Shown here one piece after another: positions 22,427-33,569 of a stretch of DNA of 64,000 bases. The DNA is from Kwoniella bestiolae CBS 10118 (lineage: Eukaryota > Basidiomycota > Tremellomycetes > Tremellales > Cryptococcaceae), in contig NC_089242.1 of the NCBI RefSeq assembly GCF_000512585.2, forward strand, positions 2,914,001 to 2,978,000, given 5' to 3'. The notes beneath the pieces are model-generated. The model was not told the DNA's origin. It saw nothing but the letters and a program-made list of their open reading frames with translations, and made no database searches. The position numbers and the translations under genes are program-made. Numbering within the stretch: the stretch's first letter is position 1; each line of letters opens with the position of its first letter.

Positions 22427-24605
22427 TTATGTTCCGAAACTACAACCAACATAGTATCAGTAACACGTCATATCGGCATAACCAGAAATCCAACTCACAT
22501 GCCCAACATCTTGAATGGAGGTGTTTTCTGGCCCTCCGCACCGAGCAAATTACATTCGACCTATCACACCACAACATCAGCACGAACACGTCCTAATAGA
22601 TGACAAGAGTGAAGAATGAAACGTACGTAGTGAGGTCCAGCAGCGACGTTTGAATCGATGATCGTCAACCTATCCCGAAATATCAGCTTCAGCTTGAATC
22701 CCTCCTATTCCCACTATGGAGAGATAGCGGACTAAAACGATCACTCACGTCGGCGTCGTATCATGTACATCGGCAATACCGCTCAATTCCACTGCGTTGG
22801 CGAAATTATCATCTACCCAGCAAGCTGCTCTGCCCAGAGGTCGGTCCTCGGGGTTTCTGGTGAAGAGAAACGACGGTGGTCAGCTTGTCTCGTAAGTTGC
22901 TTTATTCAGGGCGAAGACAAGGTGAAAGAAGGGAGAGAACCCCGAACTCACTGTAGATAGTATATTGCCACCTCACCCGCACTAAGCGTGATAGGTACTC
23001 TAAACTTACTTCCCCCCAACTCGGCATACCAATAATGTTTCTCCTCCTGCGCCGCCCCCTTCGAAGGATGATAGGCGAACCACCCTGACCCGAAGAAATG
23101 AGAGGGTGGGAGAGGGTTGATAAGATCATTTGCAGATACACAGAAAGGATTGACCTCTCTGAATTTCAAAATATCAGACGGTCGGTCAGATAACATTGCC
23201 TGGGGGACTTTAATAGCTCTTTGTTTCGCTGCTACACCTCCTCCCTCCGCTTCTAGGTCCTCTTTGGTCTCTTGGGAATCACCTGTAAGGACCGTTTGGT
23301 CGATCGCGGGCCCACCCATGTATGGTACGTCGAACGCGTGGCCCATCGTCGCTGCCCATCCTGCGCAGATTTGAGATTGGATGTAAGAGATTATGATGTC
23401 CGCTATGAGCTCGTGGCCTGCTGGATTGGCTAGAACGGGGTCGGTGAAGAATGAGCTTCGGGCTTGTTCGGGGTCGGATAGGTAATCTTGGTAGAGTAGA
23501 CCTTTGGCACTGTCAAAGTTGGAGACCGTGATGTCAGCTTGAATGTGTTGCGGGGAGTAGGGTATGAGCACGAGCTAACCTGATATGGGGAACATCGTAG
23601 AACTGAGCAACAACGGTGTGTAACAATTCGGGACCAGCAAATCCATTTTGAGCTTGGATCTGAGGTGAGAAGTGACCCAGAATGATAACGGCAGGTTGGT
23701 CCGGTCTAACCAAGATGGATCGAACAAGTAATTCGAAATGGGTCAACCATTCGGGATCACTACAACAATGTACGACATCAGCTATGTGTCCAGATCCTGG
23801 AAGATGACGAGGATAACTCACTTTGGATCGGAAGCGTCGAATTCCAAGATAACCAGATCAGTTTGATCAGGTAAATGGTGCATCGAGCAGTAAGCGAAGT
23901 AAGCTGAATCTGTCCTTCGGGCTGCGCCGTTGGTCAATTCCGATGCCGGGTGGGGGAAGACAGAGTTCCACCAATCGAAGAATTTCGCGGGGTAACATCT
24001 GGGTGAAACTGGGTCGTCACCTGCACCGTGGCATGCGGAGACTGTTCATAAGACGACATATAAGTATAAGTACAATGTCCAGGTTGTAGGAAGTAACAAA
24101 AGGCAGAGTAAGAGATAACGAGGGAATGAAGCAATGGATTCAGTTGACCCACCTGATCCACCCAAAACACTGATAGTAACAGGCATCCCTGCCATAGCCT
24201 TCTGTATGACCCTCTGGATCCTCGCACCGCTCCCGGTGTGTAATCTGGATTTCAGTAAACCCCATTGACCCCTCTTCTCAGCGATGTTGTCGCCCGGTCC
24301 AAAGACTGGGCAGAAATCGAATGGTGCTGGATCTGCCGCTGAGGCGTTGAGATAGTCTCTGGGGGTGAGAAGACCGCCAGTTGATGTGTATGGTGAAGAG
24401 AGGGGGTCGGATGATGCTGCGTACGATGGAGTGGAATTAGCTATTGCCCAGTTGGTGATGTGGCCAGACGCAATATAGCGTAGTAGGAGAGTGGGAATGG
24501 ACGGGATAGGAATTACTTACGGAATAGGAATCTTGATAAGGTCAAGAGACCGACTATGCCAGCTATCAAAAGCCATATACGATGTGATAGACCTATATCG
24601 CGCAT
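22427..24605 (-). CDS. SGNH/GDSL-hydrolase-like type II membrane protein
   Basis: Nine exons: 24605-24521, 24440-24153, 24041-23822, 23759-23580, 23509-22952, 22856-22749, 22669-22627, 22560-22499, 22439-22427; 518 residues. A short cytosolic start is followed by one membrane helix (about 8-28), then a luminal domain. SGNH-like blocks: TISVLGGSVSACHGAGDD (nucleophile-loop position), LVILEFDASDPND, AVIILGHFSPQ, and DPVLANPAGHELIAD near the usual block V. In block V the position normally His (DxxHPN) is not His, so hydrolase activity is uncertain. The topology is Golgi-type and the fold is seen in fungal polysaccharide-modifying proteins; a role in glycan modification is inference. The donor of intron 4 is GTTAGC, an unusual but frame-consistent choice. 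Confidence 0.8.
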
Positions 24606-25371
24606 GTCAGTATCCTAGCATGTCAACAGACGGAGAATATTCGTTGCATGATGTCCAATCATCTGAAGGGCAAAGATGGAAGGGGAGTGTGAGATCACCA
24701 TCGCTCACCATACAAGGTCCCAGGTCTGTTCCCGCCTTTCTCATCCAGGCCAACTTTGACCTCTCTCAGCATGATATCAGGAGGTTTCTAGCTGGACTTA
24801 TAGATGTTGCTGAACTGAGTTGACGAGACTGTGGTTGAACCAGTAAAAGCAAGACGTATTGGCGCGTCGGATGGGAAAAGTCGTTAACGTGTCGTTATAC
24901 TCTCGGTTGAAGTCGCTGATCTGGTAACACTTTTCTGAGAATCGAATTGACACCGAGATAAGACACAAGCTGGGATCCGACGATGAACTCTGGCTTGGAG
25001 GATGAGATCTCTGTGTGCTATCGTTGGCGTGTGTCGTGAGTAACCAGGCGGATGAAGGAGATAGACAGAGAGAGACAGCTGAAAAGGTGAACCAGTACTC
25101 GTAAACCGAGTAAGCTTACACACATTCAGGGTCAAGCCACGAGTCCCACGAGCTGATCGCGTGGACTTCCTGGCAGTTCATATATATATCTGACGCGTCT
25201 CGTAAGTTACCAGTACATACTCGAGAATGAACATGAAGATGAACATGGTAGTACTCGAGTAGCTGGTCTTATCACAGAAGAGCAAAGCAAATCTCGCACA
25301 GATCCATTCATCCATACATAAAAAACTAGCCACTAGGTCTGCTCAGCCACCTCGAGCGCTACCTCGATAAT
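24606..25371. other. Divergent promoter region, SGNH-like gene / PSF2
   Basis: Contains a TATATATAT run immediately followed by an ACGCGT box near 25180-25198. Short ORFs only. Confidence 0.6.
25193..25198. promoter_or_regulatory. MCB-type element ACGCGT upstream of PSF2
   Basis: ACGCGT is the consensus bound by the G1/S factor MBF in fungi. It lies 174 bases upstream of the PSF2 ATG, beside a TA-rich run. PSF2 is a replication gene, the class normally driven by this box. Confidence 0.5.
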
Positions 25372-26274
25372 ATGGCCCTACCTAAACACTTACAAAACGG
25401 CTTAACGCCCGACGAATTAACCTTCCTAGCAGAGGAAGAGACCATAGACATCGTACCGTTATTCTCCATGACGAGGGTCCGATTGTTGAGTGTGAGCACA
25501 TCCTTGCATCACTTAAACCAAGCAATATGACACCACAGGTAGCTGATATCGTTTGATATGGAATAGGGCATATACGGTCCATTCACACCTCCATCAGCAG
25601 CCAAAGTACCCCTCTGGCTTGCGTTATCGTTGAAGAGGAAGAGGAAATGCAGGATAGTACCCCCAGAGTGGTTGAGTATAGGTCAGTCACCTCATCGAGA
25701 CTTCTTGGTCCAGGCGATATGGAGCACTGATATGGAAGTGGATGATCAGACCGAGTACAAAATTCGTTGAAGGAGGAAAGGGAAAATGCCGAATCGTTCT
25801 GTTCGTTACCCAGGAGATTTATTGAGATATCGAAGGTATTACTAGACGTGTGAGTTGATCCTCTCTTTCATCTCTACATGGATCCCCACTATGGGCTGTT
25901 GCTGTGATATGAGAAATCGACATTGACCTACCTTTCTTGCAGTGCTCAAGACGACCTCATGCAACCCTCATCACTTCGCAGCCTCCTAAAAGACCTGCGC
26001 GAAGTACGACAAGCCAAGATACGGATAGGTCTTCAAAGCGAGGGAGTGATGAGGGGAAGTTATCTGCAGGTGGGTCGCATCAGATTGATTAATCATCATG
26101 AAGAGACTTGCGATTGATATGCTTCCTTTATCGCAGGTAACCAACCTTACGCCGTTGGAGCTCAGCGAGCTCAAGCCCTTCCTGGTAAAAGCTATGGGTA
26201 TAATGCAATCGCTCGAACCGAGGAAAGAGGAGGATGAAGATGAAGAAGAGGGAGGAGGTAATTATGCACAGTGA
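25372..26274 (+). CDS. PSF2: GINS complex subunit Psf2
   Basis: One of four GINS subunits; part of the CMG replicative helicase. Exons 25372-25491, 25567-25681, 25750-25849, 25943-26069, 26137-26274; 199 residues, normal for the family. The N-terminus MALPKHLQNGLTPDELTF and IDIVPLFSM are diagnostic, followed by GIYGPFTPP, VPLWLALSLKRKRKC, RIVPPEWL, LPRRFIEISKVLLDV, LLKDLREVRQAKIRIGLQ and LTPLELSELKPFL. The tail is acidic (EEDEDEEE). A G1/S-type promoter box lies upstream. Nothing unusual in the coding sequence. Confidence 0.96.
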
Positions 26275-26894
26275 GGCAAATGAAAATTGGCGCACAGAGG
26301 GCTCGAAGATGTTGTGCCAAGTATGGATACTTTGTTCATGGATTCATTAAGTTACTTAGTGAGTCTCTCTTACCTCTCTCTCCCTCTCTCTTTCTTACCT
26401 GGGTGTTCAGCTGATCGATGATCTCTCTGAATGCTCAGTTGTATCATATTCACCCGCATTCTCATATACGTTACACACTGCATGTATGGATGGACAGTAC
26501 CTCATGATACCATTTCACTTGCTAATGAAAGGATAACAAAGGACCCGACTATACTAACGAAGGGAGGAAGTCCAACATCTCAGCTAACGGAAGGATGATC
26601 CATCAAATGAGCGTAAAGAAAAGGACGATACTTCAACACATGCAATTGCATGTCCATCATAGCCATTTGTGTGTTGTGTGTAATGGCGATCTGTTTCTCT
26701 CTTGCGATCTTGTTTATTCCCTTGAGGAGATCTCTGTCTTACGCGAAATGTCAGCTGAACAACCTCCTTACCCTTACTTGCACCACCAACAAGCATCAAA
26801 TCAGATATCACTTCCTCTTCATTCCTCTTTTCTTCGATTCGCCCTCTTCTAACCATCCTACATCCAGTCTTCCAAATCACCCTTCACCAATATC
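26275..26894. other. Intergenic between PSF2 and WSC-like gene D
   Basis: Holds the PSF2 3' UTR and the gene D promoter. A CT-rich stretch occurs near 26362-26400. Short overlapping ORFs on both strands near 26584-26898 show no recognisable features. Confidence 0.5.
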
Positions 26895-27828
26895 ATGATT
26901 CCATCCTTACTCCCACTCTTCCTGATCCTCTTGTTCTCTGTGCCTACTCCTGTCATATCCCAATACACATCCGCAGCGCCATACAACCCCGAGAAGCTGG
27001 TATGCGCAACACCCAAGTGGTTCAACCAAATCATTCATGATACTTCGCATGCCGGGCTATTGATAGAGTATTACACCGACGTAGGCGATTGTAGGATGAG
27101 TAACTATCTGATGTAGATAGATGTATACAGAACAGAAGAATCGACGACTGTTTGACTCTTTACTTAGAGAGGATGTTTCGACTCGGATTATCATTATTTC
27201 TACTGGCAGAATTCTACTCAAAGGTGTTATTGCTCTTTCGACCTGGAAGTTCCGGCGAGGGAGGTGGGGAATACACAAGCGGTGGTTGATGGATGTTGGT
27301 CTGATTCTTTGGCCAGGGTAAGTAATCTTAGTCATCTCGTCTAGACGATACTGTACCAGTATAACCAATGAGGGTATACCTATATCAGGGTATACCTATA
27401 TCAATACCAAACGACCCTCTGGCAAATACAGTGAATGGAATGGGTTCACTAAGATAATTAAACCATGCCATTATCAGCTAGATTACCTCCCCTCCTTATT
27501 CTCAAACGATTTCTGCACCTCCCCGCAAACCCTCATCTCCACGCAACCCCCCTTCTTTCATAGTCACACCTCAACAGTCCTAGGGTGCATCGCAAGATGC
27601 GGGTATCCTACCCTCCATAAACCCCATATCACAATATCTTTCATTCCGGATTATGATAGGAGGACGAGGAGGTGGACATACGACTGTGAATGTTATGCTT
27701 CTGATTGGTTCACGGGGCTCGAGAGGGCCGTACCGTGTGGGAAAGGGGTGAGACATATGTTTTCTAGGAGTCATGTGAATCAGGTTGAAGGATATTGGGT
27801 ACTGTATCGGGATTTGGCAACTGTCTAA
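26895..27828 (+). CDS. Secreted WSC-like cysteine-rich protein D (intron-1 donor altered)
   Basis: By homology exons are 26895-27095, 27168-27317, 27478-27828; 233 residues if spliced so. Signal peptide about 1-22, then YNPEKLVCATPKWF and DCR|RGC across intron 1. Exon 2 continues with the aromatic run and RCYC, then DGCWSDSLAR. Exon 3 has DFC, GCIARC, YDCECY, PCGKG. All three exons are open and frame-consistent, and exon 2 is exactly as long as in gene C. However, the base after exon 1 starts ATGAGT where the paralogues have GTGAGT. Read straight through, the frame stops at 27114-27116. GTAGGC at 27081 is an in-frame alternative donor, but it would delete the conserved Cys. The gene may be decaying, use a non-canonical donor, or make a truncated protein. 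Confidence 0.62.
27372..27403. repeat. Two direct copies of a 16-base unit in intron 2 of gene D
   Basis: The unit GGGTATACCTATATCA occurs twice back to back. Confidence 0.85.
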
Positions 27829-27942
27829 TTATGTGAATTACATGGACAAAGTCTGCTTGTCATCATGTTCAGTATACGAGTACGAGTGATGTACAGTTGA
27901 TATATGTCTTGTCATGCATGAGTATGAGATTCAGTTTCAGTT

Positions 27943-28899
27943 TCAAATTGAGATACAACTATCATCGTCCCCAGCCTCCTCCCTGACATACACAAAAACA
28001 GCATCCCTCCCACATTTCCCCCTCCCCTCCTTCCTTCTATCAGACCTCAACACATATCCACCGTAGCACCTACAATCGTACCACCAGTGCCTCGAGACCT
28101 CCTCATAGAACAACTTGTAAGCCACCCCTCGAATCGTGGTATTCGCAATTGACGAATCAGAATGGCAGAAATCCAAACACAAGCTCGGAGTTAAGGTCCA
28201 CATTGTAGGATTTACCTGTTCGCCCAGTGAACTTGGGGTGTGACTTGAGCAATGTTGAAAGATGAATGGTTGTGGCGATAGGTAAAACCCCCTCTGCGGA
28301 CACACGAGAATATCGTCTGATTAGCTTAGATACGGTATTACCATCGGATTTGGACGAGACGAATATTGCAATAGACTTACATACGCAAACTTACTCTCAC
28401 AACTTACCACTCGCACGTCCTCGCTTCACCTATCTCATCAGCTGTAACGGTATGAGACAAATCCGTACACCAACACCAAGATCTCCCCCTGCGCGGCTGA
28501 TGATATGCGTGATCGTACGTCATATTTGTCGTTGGGGAGATATGTGAGGTGCAGTATTCCTAAAAACGACATATCAATACTGTCGATTTGAACTTGGAAG
28601 GGAAAAGCAAGATCCGAATGAGATAAATGAAGACTTACGAAACACCCTTTCCTGTCGTCTACTCTAAGCACCGTACCCTTACCCGTACCACCACCCCCTT
28701 CCTCTAAAACCTTTGGTCTGAGCAAAGCAGGTGAGATACATCCTATGAATTGGGACTTGACCGCCACTGAAATAGGAAAGTCGTATGATGAGGTATCTCC
28801 GACTTCATGATGCCCGTTGTGGGATTCTTCCCTGGGCGACGAGAGCGCCAAAATTGCCAACGCAAATTGGAGGAGATAGTATACCAGCATAGTAAACAT
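27943..28899 (-). CDS. Secreted WSC-like cysteine-rich protein E
   Basis: Exons 28899-28639, 28559-28408, 28291-27943; 253 residues. The N-terminus has a signal-like hydrophobic stretch (about 5-20), then the subtype A hallmark SQFIGCIS. KGCF|EYC spans intron 1, followed by SWCWC and TCEW. Exon 3 holds the second module: FIFQHCSS, LCLDFC, YDCRCY, KCG. Closest to gene A in the FIGCIS start and in YL..P[FW]IF..C.SS of exon 3. The exon-3 acceptor at 28292 was chosen for frame: using the AG two bases earlier would create a stop across the junction. It converges on gene D with 114 bases between the stops. Function unknown. Confidence 0.72.
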
Positions 28900-29256
28900 C
28901 GTGTCGTATCATGCCGAATTGCTATGGGACTATCTGGATTGACTGATAGATGGACGACTGTTATATCAGATTTGGTGGTTCCCATATCCAGTACACATGA
29001 CCTGCCCAAAGTGGACTCGAGTAGGTTGGTGAGTGTAAGCCCGTGCGATCGACCCATCAATCAAATTACATGAGTTATCCTCACTTAGGCGATCAACACA
29101 GCCTGCTCAAGTGAGAGATCAATTCCAATCGAATTTGATGGTCGTCGTAAGATATGCATGATAATCATTATTCGCCAAAGCATTTCGTCAAAATCATTAT
29201 ATACAAACTGGCTACAAAATAGTACAACTCATTATATTCGTCGCTCACGCTCAAGC
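28900..29256. other. Promoter region of WSC-like gene E and 3' UTR of PLC1
   Basis: No additional gene seen. Confidence 0.5.
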
Positions 29257-32013
29257 TCACGCCGAGGCCGAAATATCGATATCAACCTTGGTAAACAACG
29301 TAGCAAATACGAACCTACTCATCATCGGATCGTATAACGGCAAGTGATGGTAACCCTTTGGAGCCAGACCGAGCGGTCGAATCCACTGAGCGATCAACCC
29401 AGACTGTTTATTTCGAACTTCAAGATGCAAGAAATTCAATATCAGTTCCGAGGGGAGGACGTTAATTTCGAATGAGATTTGTTCGTTCCAATGTGGGTTG
29501 AGGGTCACACCGTTGGATATCCTCGTTCGTTTGAATGTAGGTGACGAGGGAGGGGACTCGTACGCTGACGAAGAGGCGGAGGATGCAGATGACCATGATG
29601 AGTATGTTGAAGTGGGTTTCAAAGTGGCTTCGACGTATAGATCGGGGGATAGGGGCATTCGTTGGCCTGATATCACTTGGACCTTGATTCGGTATTTGGT
29701 GGGTAGCTCTGATACCTTTTGTCGGAGAGCGAGGGGCTTCAGGATGTACCCGTTGGAAGCGTGGAACATCGCATGGTTGAGTAATGTGCCTTCATCTGTA
29801 GACGAACCAAAGCATCAGCAAACGTGAAGATATCGATTTGAGCCATCCGAATCCAAAATGGACTTACCCAATGTCTGCCAATTCAGCGCGACCAACTGAC
29901 AACCCGCACTCCAAGCTACCGTCGGATCGTAATTCGACGAAGTCAATCTCGTACCTCTAGGGTACACCCTAGAGATATGATTGAAATTATGTTTGATCCA
30001 ATCGCCTTTATTCTCTCTGACAATCTTGGCCGTGGTCCTTTCCGAGAGACTGAATTGCTCTTTGGATTCATATTCGTTCAATTTCGAAAAGCCCTTGTAT
30101 TTTACACCAGTCGTATAGACCAGAAGATCTGCAAGTTGCGGTGAAAAGGCATCGGGTTTTTCGGTTTTACCTTGGATTGATAATCTTCTGGTCAACCGCG
30201 CGAAGCCAGAATCAGATTCGGTAGAGGACGTGTTCGAGTCGAAGGAGAAGGTGGGTGACAGCTTGGGCGACTTGGGTTCAGGCTTAGGTGGTTTGGCCTT
30301 GAACATGATGCGATTCTTCAGTTGCTCGGGACTTGGGAGGTCGGTACATTCACCAGTAAGAGGCGCAGTGACCAGTCGTTCGCCAAAGACTTCTTTCAGA
30401 ATTGACGCCAAGCGATTCTGCTGTTCGAACGAACAATGAATCTCTGCGGATATGATGACTGGGTAGGGCGAGGCGACAAAAGCATATTGATTGATCGCAC
30501 GGCAAATGTCTCGAACGGAAACACTCGAAGTGAGAGTCTTCCGATGATACACAACAGGCTCGTGGTCGCCGGTTTGTACATCCACTACAGAGAGAAAAGA
30601 TGATCCGTCAGCGTTTGTCATTTCATCAGACAAATCCAATATGTCACTCACTCTCAACACATCGACAACCAGCTAGCAACACCCTGATATACCCTTCGAC
30701 TGTACTCTCCCCTCTCCACTGTTCGCCAACAAGGTATGTGTTATGGGAACTCGAGATGTAATAATGCTGAATCGGATGAGACATGTCTTGCGGCACACTC
30801 GCAGCATTATCGACAGAGCAGAGAAACTCTGTTAAAGATGCAAGTGTCCAAACATCTTCCCCATCACGTTTATACTTGTCGAAGATCTGTTCGTAGTTGG
30901 TCAATCTTTGAGTGTCCTTCAAGAATTGGTTGACTCGAGCAGCGTCCAGAGGACCCTCCTTCGCGAGATCCTGATAGATCTTCGATATCTCGGGTCGAGT
31001 CTGGCAGTCTTTGATTAGTTGATGAAAGGTCGACATGTCGAGGACACCCTATTGACGATAATCATCAGCGTCTGAGCGTGAGGCCAGGCTTGCGGTAGGA
31101 TTTACACTCACATCGATGGTCTTGGCGACAGTGTCAGGTATCTGCAGACCGATCTGAGTACACAGAGCTTCTGCCTTACTCCTGTCGATGACTTTGGAGC
31201 CTATCGGCCAGAGTTGCCGGATCCAGATTAAATCAGGATCGGCAGGAGTGACATCCGCAACGTGTCTATCCAGGGTGACTGAGACCAGAGACTTGAGAGT
31301 TTGGACCCATAGATCGTAGATGTCATCGGTAAGAGCGACCATATGCAGGACTTTCCATTGAGAACCTCGTACATAGACAATAGTAATCCATCTCGAGCTG
31401 TTGTAGGTATCCGAAGGTGGCTGACCCAATCGCAGATCACGGACTTCGTTGATGGAGACTGTCGTTACTCTATGTTAGCCTGTTTGGTTCGCTCGACCTA
31501 CACGAGAAAAGGACATACCAGTATTATCCTTCTTGGAGGACCAAGAGATCCCACCGTTATTGATCCTGATGATGACCTGTTTCATCTTCTTACTCGAGAT
31601 TTTCAACATCGGTACACCCTGTACCAAGGCCATGGGCACCATGCCATCGACATCACCAGACGCCATTTCGAAGGTTGGCGGAAGCTTGTTTCGAGTTAAG
31701 GGTAGAGTGAACCTTCGCTTAGGTATGGAAGAAGCGGGTGAAGGTCCCGGTACAGATGGGAAATAGCTTTCAGGTTCGGCAGTGAGAGGCGATGCGGGTG
31801 CTGAACGGATGCTTTCTGATTTCTGAATAGGTTGTAACCCAAGCATCAGCAAGTCTATTCTCTTTGCTCCATGAGCTATCGAGTTAGAAGAGAAGAAAAG
31901 CAAAGATGAAAAGCCCTCATTAAAGCAATGATACATACTGACTTCAATCCCGTTTGCTGGGTCAGTCTTAGCATGGAAAAGTAATTAATCGTTGGGCTAT
32001 CGGGAGGCGACAT
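29257..32013 (-). CDS. PLC1: Phosphoinositide-specific phospholipase C (delta-like)
   Basis: Hydrolyses PIP2 to IP3 and diacylglycerol. Exons 32013-31939, 31861-31519, 31458-31112, 31048-30652, 30584-29868, 29795-29257; 805 residues. Domain order: PH domain (about 85-215), EF-hand-like region (about 255-345), X box with HYYISSSHNTYL (first catalytic His), E-M-D calcium ligands and VVYHRKTLTS (second His). A charged linker leads to the Y box with SKLNEYESKEQFSL, SRVYPRGTR, SSNYDP and GCQLVALNWQT, then NGYILKP and a C-terminal C2 domain. The family usually has HG after the second His; here it is HR. The acceptor of intron 1 is ambiguous: AG at 31862-31863 keeps the frame, while an earlier AG lies very near the branch point and shifts it. 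Confidence 0.92.
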
Positions 32014-33569
32014 AGTTGGGAGGATGGGAAGAGAATGTAAGAATCATACAAGTGAGGTGGCAAGATCAAGTAGGAGTTGTGATGATATGAATGGTATCGA
32101 AATTGATAGCAGTGAAAGAAACAATGATGCATGATAACAAGTCGATTCACACTTGTTGGGTAAAATGGGGGAAAGCACACTTACAGAAAGTGTCAAGTAA
32201 TGTCTTCCTATTTACTGACGAGCATCCATTGTCTTCTTCAGAGTGTCCGCTATTGGACGAAGGCGGTGAGCGAAATCAATCGTCAGCGGAAACCCGTCAC
32301 GACATGCAAAGAGATAGGATGAGCATCTCTCCCCCGTCACACATCAGGATATGTTACATCGAATGAAAGGACAGAGCCGAAGCCTTCCTTGGATGATATC
32401 ATTCCTGAAATGCAACGAAGGAGAGAAAAAAAGAGATGAGACGGCTCAGAGACGCAACAAAAGGCTGGAGTGCGAGTGAGGTCAATCCACAAGGCGTCCC
32501 CCACGCATGGGATAGAGGCCATTAGGACTGGGGCGACAAATAATAATCATCATAGCCGGTAGGTGGGTGGGTGAGATAGTAATGTGATGGAAGGTGTATA
32601 AGAAGGTGAGAGAAGACTACTCACAGATTGATGTGATCCTCTGACGGTTGAGAGAAGTATGGTACGATACCAGAGGAGGAGAGGGGTATATCAACTCAAA
32701 ACTATAATTGTATGTGATATGTTATATACTGTATTTATATCAAGTCCAAGAGTAAGAAGAGGAAGTGGGGAAGTCAGCGATCAGGCTGAAAGGTGACATT
32801 GCGATGCCAAGTCGAGTCTGATCACTCATCCCTCATCGCTATCTATGCCCGAAAGCAGTGTAACCTAGGTGGATATCAGAGGGGAATCAAGGTTGATTGA
32901 TTGGTGTGATGCACCCAAAAGTCGTTTTCAGTAGGTTGCTCAGCTTTGCTCGCATCAACAGGGTAACAGAGGAACTATAGGAATTTGGTGAAATCATGCA
33001 GTGTAGGATTACACGTCATACTTAAATGGGGCTTATCAATCCCACGTGAGAAAACTGGTCCATGCATGGCGATTCAACGCTTAAACCCCCATCATGATTA
33101 CCCGGTTAAACTAACCCCAAAGAGGATGATATATGTTAGTAGTAGTTCCGAAAAAAAGTCGGACTTGGACTGACTCGCACTCGTACGGTTCAATAGATGA
33201 GTATGGCACGATAATATCAGTAATATACAATATCAACATCAACAACAAACATAATATAACATACATCGTACCATCTCGTCAGCTCACAGGGCGCTCCACC
33301 CACACTCCGCCCTGTACTCGCCTCTCTTATTGCTCTCAACCAAATTGGATTGGACATCGTCATTGGGGGAGTACCAAATTGACTCCAATTGGTCTTAGTC
33401 AGCTTGACTTCTTCGAGCTCCTATTGACAGATTGGCCTCGTCGGTAATCCAAGACATCCGCAGCTGGATCAGAGAGTCTGGCAACCCTGTGTGAACATCA
33501 AGTCTCATCTCGTTCCGATTACGGGGGAGCCTGGACCTTCTTTGGGTCGCTCAAAACACGCAAAACAAT
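32014..33569. other. Divergent promoter region, PLC1 / pantothenate kinase
   Basis: 1.56 kb. Contains an E-box CACGTG at 33043-33048 and a group of CCAAT/ATTGG motifs between about 33338 and 33395, some arranged as inverted copies. No ORF with recognisable content. Confidence 0.5.
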
